In this document: piece after piece, positions 34,443-42,558 of the stretch
Position numbering within the stretch: position 1 is the stretch's first letter
Layout of the letters: each line of letters starts with the position of its first letter
Translations under genes and position numbers: made by a program
Assembly: GCF_001936625.1 (NCBI RefSeq)
Contig: NZ_MSDU01000022.1
Span: forward strand, 1 to 64,000
Direction: 5' to 3'
DNA: 64,000 nucleotides
Source of the DNA: Domibacillus antri
GTDB lineage: Bacteria; Bacillota; Bacilli; Bacillales; Domibacillaceae
Notes under the pieces: model-generated
What the model was told of the DNA's origin: nothing
Database searches by the model: none
Seen by the model: the letters and a program-made list of their open reading frames with translations, nothing else

Positions 34443-34496
34443 AGCCCGCGGCAAGAACATCATTTGAAGAAAAAACGACTTGGTTGTAATGGTAAA

Positions 34497-34534
34497 TCGG
34501 CGCAATCCCCCTATGTCAGGTAAATTGCGCCGAC
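34497..34534. repeat. Inverted repeat after tlp
   Basis: TCGGCGCAAT and ATTGCGCCGA form a perfect 10-bp stem with an 18-base loop and no T run. It sits between the convergent methyltransferase and tlp genes and may act as a weak terminator or mRNA-stabilising stem. Confidence 0.5.
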
Positions 34535-34794
34535 GGAACATCGCTATTCCGTATTAATCCTGAGAATACCCTTTTTTTGCGTGCGGAAGCTTCATCTTGA
34601 ATTTCACTGCGCATGCCTGCAATGCTTTCTTCACGGCGGGCGTTTTTCGCTTTAATGGCTGCCCGTTCTTTTCCTTCAGCAAAAGCCATCGTTTCTTCTG
34701 CCGCTTCCATATTTCCAATCGTATTTTGCACCATATCCTGCAGTTTTTCCACATTATCTGACCGGTCATCCGGCTTTGGAGTCTTACGTGCCAT
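34516..34794 (-). CDS. tlp: Small acid-soluble spore protein Tlp, C-terminus frameshifted
   Basis: A Tlp-family spore core protein. From ATG 34794, seven bases after GGAGG, the sequence reads PKPDDRSDNVEKLQDMVQNT and KNARREESI, followed by RSEIQDEASAR, all family signatures. B. subtilis Tlp ends DEASARQNGYRS. Here a seven-A run (minus strand, about 34566-34572) throws the frame into a 92-residue protein ending DVPSAQFT. With one A fewer the protein would end ARKKGYSQD at 34554, about 80 residues, normal for Tlp. So the run has probably gained a base by mutation or sequencing error. Expression in the forespore under SigG is expected, but no clear SigG promoter was identified. Confidence 0.87.
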   Translation of the reverse strand: MARKTPKPDDRSDNVEKLQDMVQNTIGNMEAAEETMAFAEGKERAAIKAKNARREESIAGMRSEIQDEASARKKRVFSGLIRNSDVPSAQFT

Positions 34795-34962
34795 CCTCAT
34801 TCCTCCTTTGTTTTTATAATGACGTACAACGAATAACATCTCCACATCACATGAATTTATTCCATCTTTCCAATTATTGTGCAACATTTTTCCCTCATCC
34901 GTCCTCAGAATTCCATGAATTCATTTCCATAAGAAAAATCCCCCTATGAAAAAAACGCCCTA

Positions 34963-34981
34963 TTGTATACTTGTAATACAA
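34963..34981. promoter_or_regulatory. GntR-type palindrome
   Basis: TTGTAT-N7-ATACAA forms a 19-bp dyad of the kind bound by GntR/FadR-family repressors. It lies 77 bp before the truncated lhgO and may be its relict operator. Confidence 0.4.
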
Positions 34982-35057
34982 ATTAAGAAGTGTGATTTTT
35001 ATTTCGAAGAAAAAAGACAGCGTTTTTATTAAGTTGAGCAGCATCTCTTAAAAGAAG

Positions 35058-35966
35058 GTGTCATACATGGTAACAAATGAGATTGTCCAGCGTTTAAAAC
35101 GAGTCATGGGAGCTGAAGAGTTGAAAGAAATTGAACCACATGTAAACGGGCTTGGCGCGATTCGGGTTCCGATGGCTGGAATCGTCAATTATCGGCAGGT
35201 GAGTGAAAAATTCGCGGACATCATCCGTGAAAATGGCGGAGAAATCCAGCTGGGAACGAAAGTGGAAAAGATCCATGAAGAGGCAGACGGAGTAATCATT
35301 GAAACAAGCCGGGGTACGTTAAAAGCGAGGATGGTGATTAACTGTGCGGGGCTTCATAGTGACCGCGTTGCGGCTGCGGCCGGTTATAAGACGGATATGA
35401 AAATCGTACCGTTCCGCGGCGAATATTTCAACCTGAAGCCTGAAAAGAGATACTTAGTTAAGCACTTAATCTATCCGGTGCCAAATCCAAAATTTCCGTT
35501 CCTTGGTGTTCATTTTACACGAATGATTGGCGGCGAAGTCGATGCGGGGCCGAATGCGGTATTAAGTTTCAAACGGGAAGGCTATAAAAAGACGGATTTT
35601 AATGCGAAGGATCTCGCAAAAGTACTCAGCTATGGCGGCTTCTGGAAACTGGCAAGCAAGTTCATGAGGGAAGGGCTTGATGAATATGTCCGCTCGTTCA
35701 GTAAAGCCCAGTTTACGAAAAGCCTTCAGGAATTAATTCCGGAAAATCAGGAAGATGACTTAATTCCAGCTCCAGCCGGCGTCCGCGCACAGGCGCTTCG
35801 TGATGATGGGAACATGGTGGATGACTTCCATATTATTATGGGCAAAAAAACAGTTCATGTGTGCAATGCACCATCCCCTGCTGCGACGGCTTCTATTGAA
35901 ATCGGTAAAGAAGTCGTCAGCCGGATTCCGGATCAGGCGCATTTACTGACCGCTGTTTTAAATTAA
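35058..35966 (+). pseudogene. lhgO: L-2-hydroxyglutarate oxidase LhgO, 5'-truncated
   Basis: The frame encodes 302 residues matching the middle and end of LhgO-type FAD enzymes (EELKEIEPHVNGLGAIRVP, MVINCAGLHSDRVA, PFRGEYFNLKPEK, PAPAGVRAQAL). Full-length relatives have about 400 residues and begin with a GxGxxG FAD-binding fold, which is absent here; the upstream 100 bp do not encode it in any frame. The product could not bind FAD normally. Start GTG 35058 or ATG 35067 follows GAAGG. Most likely a deletion derivative. Confidence 0.8.
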
Positions 35967-35977
35967 CTTGATTACTC

Positions 35978-36036
35978 AAAAGCCCCCGGTTAAAGGAGAC
36001 GATTAAACGCTCTTTATCCGGGGGCTATCTGCTTTT
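35978..36036 (+). terminator. Terminator after lhgO remnant
   Basis: AAGCCCCCGG pairs with CCGGGGGCT across a 28-base loop. A TTTT lies a few bases downstream. Confidence 0.65.
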
Positions 36037-36130
36037 GTAAGGAACAAAAGATTCCGGAAAATATAGAAAAAACAGGATAGATCAGGTAGTATAGATATAA
36101 AACATCATTTTTTGAAAGTTCGGTGCAGGC

Positions 36131-37384
36131 ATGGATCTTTTGACCAAGGATTTACTTATCAATTTTTTATTTATTCTTCTTCCGTTATTCTTCGTGCAGA
36201 TGTTATATCAGTTAAACTACGCATACCGCTTTAAAAAGGTAAAAGAGTGGATATTTTCGATATTTCCGATTGTATCGATTATGTTATGCATGCTGTTTCC
36301 TGTTTCAGTGAATGATCAATTCATATGGGATCTTCGCAGAATTCCATTTATTTTAGGCGCTTTATATGGCGGATATAAATTAGTCTTTTTTTTATTGGCG
36401 TTAATTATCGTGATTCGTTACCCTATGGGTGGAGACGGGTTTTATATATCCCTTTACACGCATATGATCCTGGCTGTTTTGATCGCTTTTTTGTCTTCAC
36501 ATTATTTAAAAATGACGTTAAAGACAAAATTACTGGTCAGTGTATCGCTCACCGTTTTTTCGATCATCATTTCCCTTATTTCTCTGAATATGTTTGGTTA
36601 CCCAATAAATGAAGATTTTTGGATACCTTATACAGTGATTAATGTCATCAGTATATTGATTACGACGGCTCTCTTGGAAATTATCAGAAATAACATGGAT
36701 GTGCTGCAAAAAATAATGAAGGCTGAAAAGTTAGAGATTGTCAGCCACCTTGCTGCCAGCATTTCTCACGAAGTGCGGAATCCTCTCACTGTCAGCAAAG
36801 GGTTTATCCAGCTTTCCTGCGATGAGAAGGTAGACCCCGCGGTCAGAAAAGGATATTTGAATACGGCCATACACGAACTGGATCGTGCGGCCGACATCAT
36901 TAATGATTATTTAATGTTTGCCAAACCGGCCTTTGAAAAAGAAGAAAAGATAAGTATATATGAAGAGATTCAGCATGTTGTGAATGTTGTCATTCCGTTA
37001 GCGAAAATGAACGGCGTACAAGTACATTTATCGTTACCGAATGAAGAAAAAGGTTTTGCTTTAGGTGAACGAAAAAAATTGGAGCAGTCTTTCATTAACA
37101 TATTGAAAAATGGAATTGAATCAATGCCGAATGGCGGTCATTTACATATTAGTCTTGGTTATCAGCATCACAGTATACATATTCATATTTGCGATGAAGG
37201 AAGCGGCATGACACAAGAGCAGCTGAACCGGCTGGGAGAGCCGTATTTCACAACCAAAAAGCAGGGAACAGGGCTGGGAATGATGGTTTCCTTTAGTATC
37301 ATTCAGAGCATGAAGGGCGAAATCAATGTAACAAGCGAGGAAGGGAAAGGAACATGTTTTTATATTAAACTTCCATGCCAATAA
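36131..37384 (+). CDS. KinB-like membrane histidine kinase
   Basis: A 417-residue sensor kinase. Six N-terminal transmembrane segments (about 8-190) of the 5TM-type lead into the phospho-acceptor ISHEVRNPLT (His about 217) and an HATPase domain with an N box (INILKNGIESM), G1 (CDEGSGM) and G2 (GTGLGMMVS). The length and layout match B. subtilis KinB, which feeds the Spo0A phosphorelay. No response regulator is adjacent, as expected for a phosphorelay kinase. An intact paralogue of the decayed kinase at 13540. Confidence 0.84.
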   Translation: MDLLTKDLLINFLFILLPLFFVQMLYQLNYAYRFKKVKEWIFSIFPIVSIMLCMLFPVSVNDQFIWDLRRIPFILGALYGGYKLVFFLLALIIVIRYPMGGDGFYISLYTHMILAVLIAFLSSHYLKMTLKTKLLVSVSLTVFSIIISLISLNMFGYPINEDFWIPYTVINVISILITTALLEIIRNNMDVLQKIMKAEKLEIVSHLAASISHEVRNPLTVSKGFIQLSCDEKVDPAVRKGYLNTAIHELDRAADIINDYLMFAKPAFEKEEKISIYEEIQHVVNVVIPLAKMNGVQVHLSLPNEEKGFALGERKKLEQSFINILKNGIESMPNGGHLHISLGYQHHSIHIHICDEGSGMTQEQLNRLGEPYFTTKKQGTGLGMMVSFSIIQSMKGEINVTSEEGKGTCFYIKLPCQ

Positions 37385-37418
37385 TCATTAAGAAAGCGCT
37401 GTCCAATCAGGGCGGTGG

Positions 37419-37497
37419 AAGGCCGGAATCACTGAACATCCGGCTATAGAAATGAGAAAGGGGATGGCTCAATGAACTTTTGAGACATCCCCTTTCG
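37419..37497 (-). repeat. Phased GGCC repeat, collapsed copy F
   Basis: Reverse orientation. Only two cores remain (37421 and 37442, 21 bp apart) next to the hairpin GGGGATGGCTCA / TGAGACATCCCC (37461-37492). It looks like the two ends of a full element joined after loss of the inner units. Confidence 0.75.
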
Positions 37498-37501
37498 GTC
37501 A

Positions 37502-38215
37502 TTAAGGATTTGTAGACCAGAGGCCGGCTGTTTTGATGAAAGTGCGGCTGTTTAATTTAAGCTGAGCTACAATGAATTCAGCGAGATCTTCCGGCTGCAT
37601 TACTTTTTCAGGGTTGCCGTCCGTCAATTTATTTTCATAAGCTAAATCAGTCGCAACGGTGCTCGGTGTTAACGCGCTGACGCGGATGTTGTGCTTTCTC
37701 ACTTCAAGTGCGAGTGATTCTGTCAGGCCAAGGACAGCGAATTTTGATGCGCTGTACGCGCTTGTAACAGGTGCTCCTTTTTGGCCGGCTGTGGATGAAA
37801 TGTTAATAATATCCCCTGATTTTTGTTCAATTAAGCCCGGTAAAACGGCGCGGGTGACGTTATAAACGCCCATTAAATTAACGTCGATGATGTTTTTCCA
37901 CTCGTCTGCATCAAGTTCAAGGAAACCGCCGAATTTAGCAATGCCGGCGTTGTTGATCAAAATATCAATGCTGCCCAATTCGCTTTTCAACATATCAACT
38001 GCCTTGTTTACTTCTTCACTATTTGAAACATCAGCTGCTGCGTAAGCAACTTTTACGTCTTTTAATTCTTCCGCAGCTTGTTTCAAATTTTCCTCGGAAC
38101 GGGCAATCAACCCGACATTAACGCCTTCAGACGCAAGTGCACGTGCAACGGCGCGGCCAATTCCGCGGCTTGCTCCCGTAATAATCGCGTTTTTTCCTGC
38201 TAAAGATTGTGGCAT
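37502..38215 (-). CDS. yoxD: Short-chain dehydrogenase YoxD (3-ketoacyl-ACP reductase-like)
   Basis: A 237-residue SDR enzyme. NADP-binding [12 protein letters not shown] is near the N-terminus, NNAG at the usual position, and the catalytic Ser-Tyr-Lys set appears as ISSTAG and YSASK. The C-terminus [12 protein letters not shown] and overall sequence match B. subtilis YoxD as I recall it. FabG-like reductases of this type act on 3-oxoacyl or related carbonyls; the true substrate is not known. GAGGAG precedes the ATG. Monocistronic; copy F of the repeat lies after its stop. Confidence 0.86.
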   Translation of the reverse strand: MPQSLAGKNAIITGASRGIGRAVARALASEGVNVGLIARSEENLKQAAEELKDVKVAYAAADVSNSEEVNKAVDMLKSELGSIDILINNAGIAKFGGFLELDADEWKNIIDVNLMGVYNVTRAVLPGLIEQKSGDIINISSTAGQKGAPVTSAYSASKFAVLGLTESLALEVRKHNIRVSALTPSTVATDLAYENKLTDGNPEKVMQPEDLAEFIVAQLKLNSRTFIKTAGLWSTNP

Positions 38216-38374
38216 ATTTTCTCCTCCTCAAATTCAAATCTTTTACTAGCATACCACCAGTTGTATGTTCCCGCTATTCATTTGCTTGCAGACCACTAGA
38301 TGATGTACCGGCTGAAGGATCAAACAATGAATTAGGGGAATGTTACATAAGTGTTGAATGGACGGCGGGATTCA

Positions 38375-38455
38375 AAGGAAATTCGGCCTAAGAAGAAAAT
38401 ATCAGGTCCAAAATCGGAAATTTCGGTCATTTAAGTAAGAAGGAGATGTCTCGGC
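38375..38455 (-). repeat. Phased GGCC repeat, truncated copy G
   Basis: Reverse orientation, degenerate. Cores at 38385 (GGCC), 38405 (GGTC) and 38425 (GGTC), exactly 20 bp apart, end in AGGAGATGTCTC, the remnant of the border hairpin. Lies beside copy C. Confidence 0.65.
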
Positions 38456-38489
38456 TGTCAAAAACAGCGGAGTCTGTCCCGCAAGTATG

Positions 38490-38668
38490 GGGGAAGGCCG
38501 GATTCTGAGCCGTTTCGGCCGATTTAACGATATTACAGCCGGATTCTGCCTCATGAAGGCCGAATTTATGGGGATTCGGCCCAAATTACAAGGAAACCGG
38601 CCCAAAGTGAAAGAAATCCGGCTATAAAATGAAAAAGGGATGTCTCATTGAGCTTTTGAGACATCCAC
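38490..38668 (-). repeat. Phased GGCC repeat, copy C
   Basis: Reverse orientation. Cores at 38496, 38517, 38537 (AGCC), 38558, 38578, 38599 and 38620 (GGCT), spaced 21, 20, 21, 20, 21, 21. The hairpin GGGATGTCTCA / TGAGACATCC (38637-38666) forms its border and would also terminate the minus-strand formamidase gene. Confidence 0.88.
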
Positions 38669-38691
38669 AGCTGATCTTAGTATGTTTTTAT

Positions 38692-39993
38692 TCATGCATT
38701 TGGATATTGCTTGACGGCCTGTTCATACAAGCCTGTTTTCTTTAAATATCTTTCAGGTGCCAGGAATGTTACCGTCACAACGCCCGGATGGCGGCCGATT
38801 TCAATCGAGCCTGTAATGGTAGCCCGGTTCATAATTTCAGGAACGGAAACTTGGAAGAATCGGGCCGCACGTTCAAGTCCACTGTTTGTAGCATCGTTTA
38901 AAGTAGGACCCGTTCCGATAAAAGAAACAGGCAATGATGTTTCCGGCTCACGGACGCTCCATTTTTCCGCCAGCCGTTTCGCTGCGGCTTTTTCTTTTTC
39001 AGAAAGAGGGCGGGCGGTATACGGCAGGTCTTCCTCATTTGGCAAAAGGACAGGCCCTTTAAGTGTTACTCCTTTTAAAACGTGGACTTGAAGATGAACG
39101 ATTCCGGCAACATCAGCTGTATGGCCGGCAATTTCACCATCGCCCTGCATCGCGTGCATATCCCCGAGATAAATACCCCCGCCTGGCACTTTTACCGGAC
39201 AAATCAGAGTGGCTCCCGCGCGGACACGGCTGATGTCCATATGGCCATCCGTGCGATGTTCATGGAGTTCTTCCTGTGTCACTGCGTAATCATGAGGAGC
39301 GCCGACGAGAAATGAACCGAAGTCCCCTGCATTATGAGAGTCAGGTGTCGCTTTTGACGGTGTCGTGCCGAGCTGTCCTAAAAAAGGACGCATTCTGGAA
39401 ATCACACCGACTAAGTCGTGCGGTGCAAAAGTGACAATCGGATTCTGAACCGAATTTTCGGGCGTATTCATGTATGATTTTCCATCTTTTGCGACGGTTT
39501 CCGCTTGTTCTTTTGGAAGCGTGATCCCAATCTGGTCTTCTTCGCTGAAGGCCATTGTGTAGCCATTTGTAAAAATAAAAGGCGCTACATCTTCACCGCA
39601 ATTGGCACATCGAATCGCTTCGGGTCCAATTCCTTGAATGACGGTGTCTGGATACATCGTGCCACAGCCCGGACAGTGAACGGCGATAAAAGGATCACCG
39701 AGAAAACGGCCGTCTACCGGAAGATCGTTGCCGGAAGAAGTGGCAATGGAGGTGACCTGAATGGAATGAATGGTGACGGCAATTGCATCACCCGGTTCCG
39801 CTCCTTCCACATACACCGGTTTTGTTACTTCATGCCCGCCCCGAAGGCAAGGGGTAATCATGGGTCCCCAGCAGCCCGGCGCTGTATTGGCCAGAATATG
39901 CCCGCCATCTTTTACCGGTCCAAGCATGTCTTCTGCCGGATCTAAAATTCCATTTGTAAAGGTATTGACCATCACTGTCTGTTTTGCATCCAA
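38692..39993 (-). CDS. Acetamidase/formamidase family protein with zinc-ribbon insert
   Basis: A 433-residue FmdA/AmdA-family amidohydrolase releasing ammonia from formamide or short amides. Family segments include GCWGPMITPCLRGG, GDAIAVTI, GDMHAMQGDGEIAG and HPGVVTVTFLAPE. An insert holds two CxxC pairs (CPGCGTMYP and CANCGED), a probable zinc ribbon seen in the longer members of the family. Start TTG 39993 is preferred: GGAGG lies nine bases before it, whereas ATG 40002 abuts the ribosome site. No transporter or regulator is adjacent. Confidence 0.86.
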   Translation of the reverse strand: MDAKQTVMVNTFTNGILDPAEDMLGPVKDGGHILANTAPGCWGPMITPCLRGGHEVTKPVYVEGAEPGDAIAVTIHSIQVTSIATSSGNDLPVDGRFLGDPFIAVHCPGCGTMYPDTVIQGIGPEAIRCANCGEDVAPFIFTNGYTMAFSEEDQIGITLPKEQAETVAKDGKSYMNTPENSVQNPIVTFAPHDLVGVISRMRPFLGQLGTTPSKATPDSHNAGDFGSFLVGAPHDYAVTQEELHEHRTDGHMDISRVRAGATLICPVKVPGGGIYLGDMHAMQGDGEIAGHTADVAGIVHLQVHVLKGVTLKGPVLLPNEEDLPYTARPLSEKEKAAAKRLAEKWSVREPETSLPVSFIGTGPTLNDATNSGLERAARFFQVSVPEIMNRATITGSIEIGRHPGVVTVTFLAPERYLKKTGLYEQAVKQYPNA

Positions 39994-40136
39994 AAAGATC
40001 ATCCTCCTTTTTCTGAAAATTTATAATTATTATACCTTAAGAGTGCTCATTCTGACGAAATATAACGCTTATTGTTTGTGAATTTACAGGATATGGTGGG
40101 TTTCCTGATATACTGAATAAAAAAGGGGGCTCTTTT

Positions 40137-40447
40137 ATGATTATGACGACAACTTCTACATTGCAAGGATATGAAATTGAACATTATCTGGACGTGATCA
40201 GCGCAGAAGCGATCATATTGTTCGGAATGTATTTGCCAATGTCCGAGACGTGGTAGGCGGCCGGAGTCAGGCGTATGAAGAGAAGCTGACTGAAGCGCGT
40301 GAAATCGCGGTAAAAGAGCTGAAGGAGAAGGCGGAGTCGCTCGGTGCGGATGCCATCATCGGGGTTGCGTTCGATTTTGAAACGCTTGGCACAGGAATGT
40401 TAATGTGTGTGGCGACCGGTACAGCGGTTCGCGCAGTTCGAAAATAA
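40137..40447 (+). pseudogene. YbjQ/UPF0145 family protein, frameshifted
   Basis: ATG 40137 after AAAGGGGG opens a frame (MIMTTTSTLQGYEIEHYLDV) that matches the YbjQ N-terminus but stops at 40256. The remaining part (FANVRDVVGGRSQAYEEKL to VRAVRK, ending 40447) lies in another frame. One base is missing around 40222-40234. Intact YbjQ proteins are about 103 residues and form pentameric rings of unknown function; both halves together give that length. Confidence 0.78.
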
Positions 40448-40494
40448 TTGTTCATTCATGTAGAAAGATCATGTTCTATTTTCGGAGGTGCGGG

Positions 40495-41016
40495 TTGGCC
40501 ATCTGGTTGATACCTAACGGCCATTATAATGTCGACAAGCAGTTTGCGTTTCGGCGTAACGGTGATTTTTATGAGGTGGAGCCGTATGCGCTCATCTGGC
40601 AAAATGATTTTTACTATTTGATCGGTCGGTTTGTTCCCGAAAATACGATTCGTCATTATCGAATTGACCGCATGCGCAGCATTGAAGTGACAGAAAACAA
40701 ATTCCGCCGGGCATCGATTGATTTAAAAGCGTATGTCGACAAGACATTCAATATGTTTTCCGGGGAAGATATGCTGGTGAAAATTGAATTTGACATCGGG
40801 CTTTTGAATGCTGTATACGATCGTTTTGGGATGGAAGCGGATATCCGTCATGCGGAAGAGGACCGGATTTTGCTGACGACGAAAGCAAAAGTAAGTGCCG
40901 GACTGATCGGCTGGATTTTAACATGGGGATCGAAAGCGAAAATCGTCGCACCGAGAGAATTGGTAGATATGGTGCGGGATGAAGCGCGGAGATTGGCCGA
41001 TTTATATACACAATAG
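40495..41016 (+). pseudogene. WYL-domain regulator fragment lacking its HTH
   Basis: A frame of about 173 residues from TTG 40495 (GGAGGTG upstream) containing a WYL domain (EVEPYALIWQNDFYYLIGRF, IRHYRIDRM) and the C-terminal WCX-like extension (LVKIEFDIGLLNAVYDRFG, KIVAPRELVDMVRDEA). Full YafY/DeoR-type WYL regulators have an N-terminal helix-turn-helix and 300 or more residues; that part is missing. It lies straight after the YbjQ remnant, so a deletion may have joined the two. It could still be made as a short WYL protein, but it would not bind DNA by itself. Confidence 0.7.
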
Positions 41017-41019
41017 TAC

Positions 41020-41222
41020 GGGGCTGTCTCAAAAGGTCATGGAGACAGCCTCTTCTTCGTTTCTATGGCCGAATTTCTTGCTCTTTGGGCCGGTATTTCT
41101 GATTTTGAGCCGGTTTCCTTATCATTTAGGCCGAATTCCCATTAATTCGGCCTAAACGAGACAAAATCCGGCTTTTCTATCCATAAATCAGCCTAAATGG
41201 CTCAGAATCCGGCCTTCCCCTT
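41020..41222 (+). repeat. Phased GGCC repeat, copy D
   Basis: The border hairpin GGCTGTCTC / GAGACAGCC (41022-41050) is followed by cores at 41067, 41088, 41108 (AGCC), 41129, 41149, 41170 (GGCT), 41190 (AGCC) and 41211, spaced 21, 20, 21, 20, 21, 20, 21. The centre is GGCCGAATT / AATTCGGCC. ACAGCCTCTT occurs at both ends (41045 and 41233). Confidence 0.9.
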
Positions 41223-41364
41223 TACTGATGGGACAGCCTCTTTGCATACTGACTAAACAGACCGGATTCGCCGGCACAAAGCGTTCTTTTCAGCCAAATG
41301 CTCATGGTTGCGCTGACTGTCTCGGTGCTTTAAAGTAAAAGTAGTACATATTGGAGGAAATTTG

Positions 41365-41823
41365 ATGCAGTTAATGGAGTATGCGCTTGTATTTATTGCG
41401 GCGGCGATTCCGTGGATGGAGATTGCGCTCGTCATTCCTGTTGGTATTGTGCGCGGTCTGTCGCCATTTTGGGTGATGTTTCTTGGCTTTACAGGCAATA
41501 TGCTGACGGTGCTTATGCTTATTGTCGGCTATCAAAAGGTGGAAGAATGGGTAAAGAAGCAGCTTGATAAAACGGGGAAAACGCAGCTGAAGCAGACAGA
41601 ACGGGCAAGAACCATTATGAATAAATACGGGTTGCCCGGGCTGGCTTTGCTTGGACCGGTTTTTATCGGTACGCATATCGCCGCTTTTATCGGCTTGTCG
41701 TTCGGTGCGAGTAAACAATGGACGACGATCTGGCTCGCCATCAGCATCGGGCTTTGGACGCTCATTTTCGGCATCGGGACTATGCTGGGATTTGATTTTT
41801 TCTTACAAAAAACGGAAGGATGA
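41365..41823 (+). CDS. Small multidrug export protein family (PF06695-like)
   Basis: A 152-residue membrane protein with four or five hydrophobic segments and a charged central loop (KKQLDKTGKTQLKQTERA). The opening AAAIPWMEIALVIPVGIVRGLSP and LLGPVFIGTHIAAFIGLSFG are typical of the family named for small multidrug export. Actual transport is not established for most members. ATG 41365 lies seven bases after GGAGG. nfrA starts six bases downstream, so they are cotranscribed. Confidence 0.75.
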   Translation: MQLMEYALVFIAAAIPWMEIALVIPVGIVRGLSPFWVMFLGFTGNMLTVLMLIVGYQKVEEWVKKQLDKTGKTQLKQTERARTIMNKYGLPGLALLGPVFIGTHIAAFIGLSFGASKQWTTIWLAISIGLWTLIFGIGTMLGFDFFLQKTEG

Positions 41824-41829
41824 TATCAT

Positions 41830-42558
41830 ATGTTAAAGTTGCTTAAATCACATGTGTCTGTGCGTAAATATAAAGATGAACCGGTTTCAGATGAAACGCT
41901 TCACGAACTTATCGCGGCGGCTCAAGCGGCGGCATCGTCACATTTTGTGCAGGCCTATTCCATTGTCGATGTCACGGACCCGGACAAAAGAGACCAACTG
42001 GCGGAGCTGTCGAAAAATCCGGTTCAAATAAAAGGAGCTGCCCGCGCGCTTGTTTTTTGCGCGGACTTGAAGCGTCTTGATTATGCGGCGGCAAAGCATG
42101 GGAAAACCGTTGAAGCGGGCACTACAGAGAATTTTATGGTGGCGGTCATTGACACAGCGCTGCTTGCGCAAAATTTTGTTGTGGCGGCGGAGTCACAAGG
42201 ATACGGCATTTGCTACATTGGCGGCGTGCGCAATAATCCGGAGCCGATCAGCCGGCTGCTTGGGCTTCCGGATCATGTGATTCCTTTGTTCGGGTTGACA
42301 TTCGGCGTGCCGGCGCAGACAAATGAAGTGAAGCCGCGCCTGCCGGTGGAAGCTATTTTACATACGAATGAATACGATGAAACAAAATACGAAACGCTTC
42401 TGGACGACTATGATGAAACGATGCGTCAATATTATGCCAGCCGTTCATCCAACAATAAAGCCGCGGGCTGGACGGAAGGAATGGCTGACTATTTATCCGA
42501 ACCGCGCCGCGCGTATATGCGTGACTTTGTTCGATCAAAAGGATTTTTACAGACATGA
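41830..42558 (+). CDS. nfrA: NADPH-dependent FMN nitroreductase NfrA
   Basis: A 242-residue oxygen-insensitive nitroreductase of the NfsA/NfrA branch. HVSVRKYKDEPV and the AAQAAASSHFVQAYSI segment bind FMN; ESQGYGICYIGGVRNNP and LFGLTFGVP are further signatures. The C-terminal extension (about 190-242) is typical of NfrA. It reduces nitroaromatics and possibly FMN or peroxide-linked substrates. The stop overlaps the start of the next gene by four bases. Confidence 0.85.
   Translation: MLKLLKSHVSVRKYKDEPVSDETLHELIAAAQAAASSHFVQAYSIVDVTDPDKRDQLAELSKNPVQIKGAARALVFCADLKRLDYAAAKHGKTVEAGTTENFMVAVIDTALLAQNFVVAAESQGYGICYIGGVRNNPEPISRLLGLPDHVIPLFGLTFGVPAQTNEVKPRLPVEAILHTNEYDETKYETLLDDYDETMRQYYASRSSNNKAAGWTEGMADYLSEPRRAYMRDFVRSKGFLQT

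Noticed and set aside
41233-41242. Target-site duplication around repeat copy D
   Set aside because: The 10-bp ACAGCCTCTT direct repeat includes part of the element border itself, and the other copies show no such flanking duplication.
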